Notes under the pieces: generated by a model | The model's database searches: none | Told to the model about the DNA's origin: nothing | What the model saw: the letters and a program-made list of their open reading frames with translations, nothing else | Assembly: GCA_024364735.1 (NCBI GenBank) | Contig: JAGFNQ010007679.1 | Span: 1-64,000 of the forward strand | DNA: 64,000 bases | Direction: 5' to 3' | Source: Boesenbergia rotunda | Lineage: Eukaryota; Streptophyta; Magnoliopsida; Zingiberales; Zingiberaceae | Translations under genes and position numbers: made by a program | In this document: positions 55,611 through 64,000 of the stretch, piece after piece | How the letters are laid out: each line of letters begins with the position of its first letter | How positions within the stretch are numbered: position 1 is the first letter of the stretch

Positions 55611-58133
55611 CGTGGGCCGCCACGCGTCCAACTGGGAGCCGAGCCGAGTGTCGTGGGAGCATGCCCACTTATAACTCGCGATGGCGAGAGTCTGGTTGCT
55701 CGGTATGGAACGTCCCAAGGAGCGTAGGCCGCCACGCGTCCGACTTGGAGCCGAGCCGAGGGACGTGGGTGCATGCATTCTTATAACTCGCGAGAGCGAG
55801 ATTCTAGCTTCCCGGTCAAGGACATCCCAGGGAGCGTGGGCCGCCACGCGTCCGAATGGGTGTCGAGCCGAGGGTCGTGGGAGCATGCCCACTTATAACT
55901 CGTGATGGCGAGAGTCTGGCTTCTCGGTCGGGAACATCCCAGGGAGCGTAGGCCGCCACTCGTCCGACTTGGAGCCGAGCTGAGGGTCATGGGAGCATGC
56001 CCGCTTATAACTCGCGAGGTCGAGAGTAGGGCTTCTCGGTCGGGGACATCCCATTGAGTGTGGGGTGCACGTGTCCGATTGGGAGCCGAGCCGAGGCTCA
56101 TGGGAGCATGCCCACTTATAACTCTCGAGGGCGAGAGTTTGCTTCTCGGTCGGGGACGTCCCAGGGAGCGTGGGCCGCCATGCGTCCGATTGGGTGCCGA
56201 GCCGAGGGTCGTAGTACCATGCCACTTATAACTCTCGAGGGCGAGAGTTTGGCTTCTCGGTCGGGGACATCCCAGGGAGCGTGGGCCGCCACGCGTCCGA
56301 CTAGGAGCTGAGCTGCGGGTCGTGGTAGCATCCCCACTATTAACTCGCGAGGGCGAGTGTATGGCTTTTCGATCGTGGACATCCCGAGGAGAGTGAGCCA
56401 CCGCGCGTCTAACTGGGAGCCGAGCCGAGGGTCGTGGGAGCATGCCCACTTATAACTCGTGATGGCAAGTGTCTGGCTTCTCGGTCGAGGGCATCCAAGG
56501 GAGCGTGGGCCGCTACGCGTCCGATTGGGAATTGAGCCGAGGTCGTGGGAGCATGCCGACTTATAACTCCTGAGGGCGAGACTCTGGCTTCCCATCGGGG
56601 ACATCCCAGGGAGCGTGGGCCACCACGAGTCCTACTGGGTGCGAGCCGAGGGTTGTGGCAGCATGCCCACTTATATGTCGCGAGGGCGAGAGTCTGGCTT
56701 CTCGGTTGGGAACATCCTAGGGAGCGTGGGCCGCCACGCGTCCGACCGGGAGTCGAGCCAAGGGTCGTGGGAGCATGCCCACTTATAACATGCGAGGGCG
56801 AGAGTTTGGTTTCTCGGTCGGGGACAGCCCAGGGAGTGTGGGCCGCCATGCGTACGACTGGGAGTCGTGCCGAGGGTCGTGGCAGCATGCCCACTTATAA
56901 CTCACGAGGGCGGGAGTCTGTCTTCTTGGTCGGGGATATCCCCAGGAGCGTGGGCCGCCACGCGTCCGATTGGGAGCCGAGCCAAGTGTCATGGGACCAT
57001 GCCCACTTATAACTAGCGAGGGCGAGAGTCTGGCTTCTCGGTCGGGGGCATCCCAGGGAGCGTGGGCCGCCACGCGTCCGATTGGGAGCCGAGCCGAGGG
57101 TCGTGGGAGCATACCCGCTTATAACTCGCGAGGGTGAGAGTCTGGCTTCTCGGTCGGCCAATATCACAGGGAGCGTAGGCCGCCACACGACCGACTGGGA
57201 GCCGAACAGAGGGTCGTTGGTGCATGCCCGCTTATAACTCGCGAGGTCGAGAGTTTGGCTTCTCGATCGGGGATATACCACGGAGTGTGGGCTGCCATGC
57301 GTCCAACTAGGATCCGAACCGAGGGTCGTGGGAGCATTCCCACTTATAACTCACGAGGGCGAGAGTCTGGCTTCTCGGTCGGGGACATCCCAGGGAGCGT
57401 GGGCCGCCACGCGTCCGACTGGGACCCGAGCCAAGGGTCGTGGGAGCATACCCACTTATAACTCACGAGGACGAGAGTCTGGCTTCCCGATCGGGGAGAT
57501 CCCTGGGAGCGTGGGCTGTCACGCATCCGACTGAGAGCCGAGCCAAGGGTCATGGGTGCATACCCACATATAAATCGTGAGGGCGAGAGTCTGGCTTCTC
57601 GATCGGGGTCATCCCAGGGAGCGTGGGCCGCCACGCGTCCGACTGGGAGTCGAGCAAAGCGTCATGGGAGCATTCCCACTGAGAACTTGCTAGGTCGAGA
57701 GTTCGGCTTCTCGGTCGGGGACAGCCCAGGGAGCGTGGGCCGCCATGCGTACGACTGGGTATCCAACCGAGGGTCGTGGCAGCATGCCCACTAATAACTC
57801 TCGAGGGTGGGAGTCTGGCTTCTCGGTCGGGGACATCCCAGGAAGCGTGGGTCGCCACACGCCCGATTGAGTGCCGAGCCAAGTGTCGTGGGACCATGCC
57901 CACTTATAACTCGCGAGGGCGAGTGTCTGGCTTCTCGGTCGGGGACATCCTAGGGAGCGTGGGCGGCCACCCGTCCGATTGGGAGCTGAGCCGAGGGTCG
58001 TGGGAGCTTGTCCACTTATAACTCGCAAGGGCGAGTGTCTGGCTTCTCGGTCGGGAACATCCCAGGGAGCGTAGGCCTCCACGCGTCCGACTGGGAGTCG
58101 AACCGAGGATCATGGGAGCATGCCCACATATAA
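55611..58133 (+). repeat. 112-bp satellite array, block 4 (about 22.5 monomers)
   Basis: It resumes at monomer position 72 (CGTGGGCCGCC), whereas block 3 ended near position 97, so the two do not join exactly. From about 56760 to 58130 the order of variant monomers matches 42210-43580 at an offset of about 14,550 bp. The block ends at CACATATAA, where the next LTR begins. Confidence 0.96.
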
Positions 58134-60416
58134 TGTTAGTGATATGAGAGAAGTGTCCTAAGGCAATCGCCTTATGATTGTAAATATTCATTTTAATAAA
58201 TGATAATTCACTATTTGAGTATACATGTTTGTGTATTTGATTGGGATCTTAAACTCATCTACTGAATGTCCGCAATACAATTCACTGCATAAGAGAATTT
58301 GTGATGGGATCACAACTAGTGATTATCTCTAAATGTGCAATTGTGAAGTATTGAAAATATCCCTAGTCGATGAATCGATAAAAACGGACATTATCAATTC
58401 TGTTGAGACTAGCATGGGTTATTCTCTAATCAGCTGATTCTCACTAGCTGGTGACATTGGGATGTCCGGAGATAAACATGGATGCTAGTTAAGGGAACTA
58501 GTTCATTGGAGTGACTAGCTGTAAAACTTCATATGGTAATCTATATAGATATGTCAATGAAGTTCTTAATGCAGCTTAAGTGCGATGTTCCTTTGACTTG
58601 CGGTGTTCAAGTCATCTTGGTCATGGAGACTTATACTTTAACATCTTAAGCAAGCATCTCCTAGGAGGTGTGGACCCAGGATGATTGGGTATGCCGAAGT
58701 GCCCGAAGATATTTGAGCAGCCTACAAAGGATTCACCACTCCTTGCGAGGAGATGTATACCCAGGCCTATCGTCGGATTGTTACTCAAAGCCTCTAGCCA
58801 GAGCATATCATGTTTAGAGTGCGAGTCTCTAAATACATGAGAGTAATTAGAAATCCAAAGGACGAGAAAGACACTACTTGGGTTAGGTGTGACATAGTCA
58901 GCCTAGTGGGGACTGACACAAATAGACCGTGTCCTGAACCAAGTGGGTATAAGATGGTGAAGGGAATGGGGCATGATTCATTAGAGCTGCTGAAGGGTTT
59001 CAGAATTACTTCTGAGGTCAAACCGTTGATCTTTCGATTAATTGGGGGTCATGATGTACTACTAGGTGCCACTCATGACCGTTCTATAATTGGTTAATTA
59101 TAGACGGCCAACATAAATCGAAAGCCTATTTAGTCACACGCACTACGAGTAATCCGAGGGATTTAAAACAAGTTAAAAATTGGATTTTCCAATCAAGAGA
59201 AATAAGTCGAATCTAAGTTAATCAGAGGCGCAACGGAAACTTAAAATAGCTAAGTCTTTTGAAGTCTTATTGGGCGAATTAAATTAGTTTAATTCGCGAT
59301 CGGTTCGGCTCGGTTTGGTCGGCCAAAGAGGGTGTTAACCCCCTTTGGTTTGGTCGGCCACAACAAGGGGAAGAAACCAATTTATTTGGTTTAATTAATA
59401 AAATAAATCTAACGCGATTTGTTTTATAAATTATGGATAAATAAATTTGTGTAGAGAAATTTATATAAATAAATTTATAGAAATTTATTCTTTTTTGGAA
59501 ATTAAAATGATCCATGGAATGGTTTATTTTAATTTTATAAAATCAATTATGAATTGATTTTTTGATAAAAAGAAAGTTTATAAATTTCTTGTAAAATTTA
59601 TTCCATAATTAAAAGTGAGATGAATTTGTTTTATTATAAAGTTAGTTATAATAAAACTTGGTTTAAACAGAATAATTCATAAGAGAATTTATAAGATAAA
59701 TTTCTTATGAAAACTAATTCCGTTAAAAGAGAGACTTGGCAAGGGAGAGGCTACTATATAAAGGAACCAAAGGCAAGCCTTGAATTCTAATTAATAGAGT
59801 AATCAAGAGATTAACTCTCTCCCTCTCTCTCTTTTATTCTCTTCCTCCCCTTCTCCTTCCTCCTAGGGCCGACGCCCTCCTCTACAAGCTAGGGCTGGCG
59901 CACCTTCCACCCTAGGGCCGGCGCACCACCTTCCTTTGAAGATTGCCGTGAGCCATCAACACCAAGGAGAAGCCAACCAAGAAGAAGAAGAAGCGGATCA
60001 CATCTCCTTCCTTCCCGGAATTTCGATTCCGGTTCTTGGCGGTTAGTTTCCATTCTTTTCTCTTTTTCTTCTAGTTGTGCCTTTAGAGAATCTAGTAGTT
60101 CTCGTCGGCACAAAACTCGTGACTTTGCGAAGTCATCCCGAAGAGAACTCGGCGTGGACGCGAATAGAGGCGGAGTTTCCAAGGGACGCTACGGTTGGAT
60201 CTCGTCCCTTACTTCGAGTTACGCGAGGTACTAAGTAAATTAGTTTACTTTTCCATAAAGTTTTAATTTATGATCATGTCCACACATCATAAGGTTGCAT
60301 GCTAGATACGTAGTTAAAATAATTTGAGAAATTATTTTATGTAATTCTTACGCTGCACGTAAAAATTTAAAATTTTACGAACCCGTATCCTTGTCAACAT
60401 GCACCCGGTCCCAACA
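58134..60416 (+). repeat. 5' LTR of the plus-strand copia element (2,283 bp)
   Basis: It starts TGTTAGTGATATG and ends GGTCCCAACA. TATATAAAG stands at 59755-59763, then a CT-rich leader. An open frame at 58810-59097 has counterparts in the other LTR copies (for example 32033-32383) but shows no domain and is not supported as a gene. Confidence 0.92.
59755..59763 (+). promoter_or_regulatory. TATA box of the plus-strand copia element
   Basis: TATATAAAG is at the same LTR position as in the minus-strand copies. The CTCTCTCCC run about 60 bp downstream fits a transcribed leader. Confidence 0.65.
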
Positions 60417-60417
60417 G

Positions 60418-60429
60418 TGGTATCAGAGC
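60418..60429 (+). other. primer binding site of the plus-strand copia element
   Basis: TGGTATCAGAGC lies one base after the LTR end and is complementary to initiator Met tRNA. Confidence 0.95.
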
Positions 60430-61849
60430 CGGTTAGTGTTCGACATAATCATATAATTGTTTTGCGGAAAACTTTGTCATAATCTCAATTTTGGAAAAAT
60501 TTTCAATTATGAAAATTTTCCAATTATTATAAGTTTTAGATTTAGGAATTTCAAAGTTTGGAAATCCTCATGAAATTTCGCAAACGTTTGAAATATCCTA
60601 GTTTCTAAAATTTTATGATAATTGTGAAAACTTCCCATCTTTGGAAACTTTCCAATTTTGGAAATTTTCTATTTTAGAAATTTTCCAATTTTGGAAATAT
60701 GTAAGTTTTCTTTGTACCAGAAACTTACAATTATTCTGAAAACCTATTATGAAATCTCGCAATTTTGGGCACTTTCTTTCAAGAAAGTCTAGACAAATTT
60801 ATGGACAATTAATTGACAATTAAATTTAAATTAGTTTTTAAATTGACAACAAAATTCTTTATTTTGGATTGAGCCTCGGGGAGCCGTCCAATTTAAAGTT
60901 AGTTGTTGTAATTTAATTTCCCAATTTTAAATGAAATTGTCATGTTTAATTTGGTTGCGCTTCCGAAGCGGACCAAATTGGATTTATGACAAATTACTTT
61001 TCCTTGGGTATCTGAGCCTCGGGGAGCCACCCTTAGAAAACGATTTGTTGTAATTAATTAAATCCATGAATAAAATATGATTTAAGAGGTGCTTAAGTCA
61101 CATACATACTTTATTAAGGATATCGTTAGTCATGACATAATTATATGTCATGAATGTGCTTAAGAAAAGATGAGACCCAAAACCCCTTACAAAATATTAA
61201 GGCTAACACCTTCCATTAATATGGTTAGAACCGGAGTTTTGTTTCTCGTTTGGGTTGATGGACACATCCAGGCCCAGCTTGAACCTCAACATGTTCAAAC
61301 CATGGAATTAGTTTGTGATTAATATAGTTGGAGTCAGAGGTCAATCCTTAGTTATGGTTGTTGGACACATCCAAGCCTGACTAAACGGTTGAATGAGCTC
61401 CAACCATATTAAAACTATTTCTTGATTAATGGGTCAGCCTTAAGCTTGGAACATCGATTTGTTGTGCCACAACCAAGGTCGATGTAAAGAGAGGTGCAGT
61501 TGGGTGCTATGTATAAAGTTGCATACTTGTTAATGAGTTAACAACCCAATGATTTATGCAAACATTCAATTAGTTGATAGCATAAAGTGATAGTTACGTA
61601 TATGTGATATGTAATCGGTGTAATTACCTACCTTCATAGCTAAGAAAAACTTGATGGCCACAGTCATGGTTGTTCTTATCTATGGTTGGATATCAACCTA
61701 TTTGGAGATGTTCCTACGATCTCCCGAATTGATAATAAGGGTGACTCAATTCGTAAAATAAATAGGATTTAATTTATGTATGATGATACATTCTTTAATC
61801 ATTCTTCTCACATAATTTCAATTTGTATCTCTAGGATAATCACTCGATC
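60430..61849 (+). other. untranslated leader of the plus-strand copia element
   Basis: No supported gene. It parallels the leader at 14932-16674, with GGAAATTTTC-type inverted words (60490-60700), three hairpins at 60864-61036 and AT-rich sequence up to the gag ATG. It is about 320 bp shorter than the minus-strand leader. Confidence 0.75.
60864..61036 (+). repeat. three leader hairpins, sister copy
   Basis: The hairpins lie at 60864-60891 (TTGGA/TCCAA stem), 60948-60979 (AATTTGGT/ACCAAATT stem) and 61006-61032 (GGGT/ACCC stem). The first and third carry GCCTCGGGGAGC in the loop; in the second the loop has changed to GCGCTTCCGAAGCG while the stem still pairs. They correspond in order to the three hairpins at 16063-16241. 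Confidence 0.75.
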
Positions 61850-62746
61850 ATGTCTTCCCTAAACTTGCATTCCATTTTGGACACAAATAAATTGACTGGG
61901 CCAAACTTCATGGACTGGCTTCGAAACCTGAGGATAGTCCTCAAGGCAGAGAAGCTTGCTTATGTCCTTGAAAATCAACTTCCTAACCCTCCTCCAGAAG
62001 GTGCAACTCCAGACCAGCTAGTGGCCTATCAGAAACATGTGACCGATTCTGAACTTGCGAGTTGCATCATGCTCGCCTCTATGGTACCTGAGTTGCAAAA
62101 GCAGCATGAGCATATGGATGCTAATACCATCATCTTCCATCTTCATGAGTTGTTTGAAGAGCAGGCGAGATCCGAAAGGTTCAAAGTCTCCAGACTCCTC
62201 TTCACCACTAAGATGCAGGAAGGCACTTCTGCCTCGCAGTTTGTGCTAAAGATGTTGGGGTACATTGAGCGACTGAGCACACTCGGTTTTACAATGGATC
62301 ATGAACTAAGTATTGACTTAATTCTGAGTTGTTTGCCCAAAAGTTATTCACAATTTGTGATGAACTATCGGATGAACAAACTAGAGACTACCATTCCTGA
62401 GTTGCTCAACCTGCTGAAGATTGTGGAGCCTTCTGTAAAGCCGGATCAAAAGACGGTACTGTTAGTTGGTTCCTCGAAGAAAGGTTCTAAGAGGAAGGCC
62501 AAAGAACAGAATAAAGGGAAGAAGAAAAAGGCCAAAAAGACTGAAAAGAAACCAAAAGGAACTTGCCATCATTGTGGCAAGGAGGGTTACTGGCGAAGAA
62601 ACTGCAAGGTTTATCTTGAGTCCTTGAAGAAGAAGGCATCCGATGCCCCATCTTCTTCAGGTATCTTCGTTATTGAATGTCACTCTATTTTGTTATTTTG
62701 TTCCTTCGTTAATAAAGAATATTGTATCTATTTCATGGTTGAATGA
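61850..62746 (+). pseudogene. copia gag with intact zinc knuckle, truncated into pol
   Basis: The ATG at 61850 starts MSSLNLHSILDTNKLTG. The gag_2-type domain (NFMDWLRNLRIVLK) fills residues 1-200, followed by a lysine-rich linker (GKKKKAKKTEKK) and a CCHC knuckle CHHCGKEGYWRRNC from 62564. Unlike the minus-strand copy, no stop interrupts it up to the knuckle. After SSGIFVIECHSI, at about 62690, a deletion of some 190 bp relative to the sister copy shifts the frame. The last 20 residues to 62746 are out of frame. The gag domain itself could still fold, but the gag-pol fusion is broken. Confidence 0.88.
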
Positions 62747-64000
62747 AAAGGGTTGCCATTTAACTTTTAGTAACAATTGTTGTTACATAACTTTAAATGA
62801 CGTTCTTTATGGGAATGGAACTTTGTGCAATGGCATCTACACGTTAGATTTATCCAGTGACGTTTTCAATATCGAAGTTAGCAACAAACGTGCTCGAATA
62901 GATAATCGAATAGACTCCTACACTTGGCATTGTCGTCTTGGCCATGTAAGTAAGAAACGCATGACCGAATTACACCGATGTGGAATTCTGGAATCATTTG
63001 AACCCGGTTCATTTGATACATGCGAATCATGCTTAAAAGGCAAGATGACCAAATTACCCTTTTCTAGAAAAGGTAATCCAGTGGGAGAATTGCCTGGTCT
63101 TATACATACTGATGTATGTGGACCAATGTCAACTCTTGCACAAGGAGGCTATAGCTACTTCATCACCTTTATCGATGATCACTCACGATTCGGGTATGTG
63201 TTCTTGATGAAACACAAATCTGAAGCTTTTGAGAAATTCAAAGAGTTCAAAAATGAAGTAGAGAAACAGCTTGGCAAAAGTATTAAGGTACTTCGATCCG
63301 ATCGGGGTGGTGAATACTTAAGTCAAGAGTTTCAAGATTATCTTAGGGACAATGGGATATTGTCCCAATGGACTCCGCCGTATACACCACAGCATAATGG
63401 TGTATCTGAGAGGCGCAACCGAACCTTGATGGACATGGTTAGGTCGATGATGAATCATGCAACTCTTCCAAAATCCTTTTGGGGCTATGCACTTAAGACA
63501 GCTATTTACTTGCTAAACAGAGTCCCGACCAAGGTAGTCTCTACTACTCCATATGAGACATGGAATAGTAAGAAACCTCACTTAACTCACCTTAAGATAT
63601 GGGGTTGTCCCGCTTATGTGAAGCGGACTGTATCAGACAAATTGGATGCTAAGTCTGATAAATGTCTATTTATTGGATACCCTAAGCAAACGAAGGGTTA
63701 CCAATTCTATCATCCCTTGGAACAAAAGGTGTTTGTTTCAAGGCATGCTGTATTTCTAGAAAAAGAATTTCTTTTACTAGAAAACAGTGGGAGTGGCATT
63801 GAACATGATGAAGTTCAACAAACTCCAATAGACATTACAGAGACACCTAGTCTAGACCCACAACCAATACCTCATAATGATGAGCTATCAGTTGAACCTA
63901 AAACGACACCACCTCTTCGTAGGTCTGATAGGACACGCAATATTCCAGAGAGATACGGATTTCTCATAAGTGAATCGAATGACGTGTTACTCATAAGCGA
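62691..64000 (+). pseudogene. copia pol, integrase part, open to window end
   Basis: The frame is open from 62691 to the window edge, shifted relative to gag. It begins past the missing protease DTG site and carries the zinc motif WHCRLGHV (62925), CESCLKGKM, the integrase core (IHTDVCGP, SDRGGEYLS, VSERRNRT) and the integrase/RT linker with PPLRRSDRTRN. Compared with the minus-strand copy it lacks the stop codons. Reverse transcriptase and RNase H would follow outside the window. Loss of protease and the frame break make it non-autonomous. Confidence 0.85.

Larger units (their letters stand above)
58134..64000 (+). mobile_element. Ty1/copia element of the 8807-18913 family, runs off window
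   Basis: A plus-strand 5' LTR (58134-60416), primer site, leader, gag and the start of pol are present; the rest lies beyond 64000. The LTR is the reverse-oriented counterpart of 30705-32932. The five bases before it are TATAA; whether they are duplicated cannot be checked. A deletion has removed the protease core, so this copy is defective. Confidence 0.92.

Noticed and set aside
25541..58133. Dozens of overlapping open frames of 60-290 codons on both strands of the satellite
   Set aside because: They follow from a 112-bp period that is not a multiple of three and has few stop codons. The frames recur in step with the monomer, translate to the same Arg/Pro/Ser-rich text, overlap on both strands and carry no domain.

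Overview
This window is plant nuclear DNA made almost entirely of nested LTR retrotransposons and one tandem satellite. The evidence is Ty3/gypsy and Ty1/copia polyproteins with plant-type domains, initiator-Met tRNA primer sites, long LTRs with TATA boxes, CpG-decayed satellite repeats, and no recognisable host gene. A large angiosperm genome fits best. I lean weakly to a monocot (Zingiberales-like elements), but the sequence does not prove a species. Nothing here is bacterial or viral in organisation.

Layout. 1-6069: 5'-truncated Tekay-like chromovirus (gag/pro/RT, broken RNase H, integrase, chromodomain, 2.4 kb LTR), apparently inserted in an old copia-type LTR whose remainder is 6070-6865. 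6866-8806: relic of an older element ORF, split by a SIRE-like solo LTR (7075-8389, target duplication TATGT). 8807-18913: a complete minus-strand copia element with two 2.2 kb LTRs and a gag-pol killed by stop codons. 18914-25540: two related intron-bearing 'putative gypsy-type transposon' pseudogenes (20422-22584 and 23775-25061) with diverged relatives of the satellite monomer around them. 25541-58133: a 112-bp satellite in four blocks (about 15.2 kb, about 136 monomers), interrupted by a solo copia LTR (30705-32932), a gag-only LTR element (33607-38693) and a second copia family (45556-55610). 58134-64000: 5' part of a plus-strand copia element of the same family as the one at 8807-18913.

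How the parts relate. The satellite monomer resembles a 114-bp repeat downstream of the first transposon pseudogene, so the array probably grew from the flank of that element family. Part of the array was duplicated as a block of 46-51 monomers. The solo LTR and gag-only element lie only in the first copy, so they came after the duplication. Repeated hairpins and paired palindromes occur in LTRs and RNA leaders of several unrelated elements; these are the most unusual signals here. One tandem duplication inside the second copia family has an N at its junction and is probably an assembly artefact.

Gene content is therefore all mobile-element derived. Only the pol of the copia element at 50465-53671 has a long uninterrupted frame, and its gag is deleted, so no element in the window looks autonomous as sequenced.
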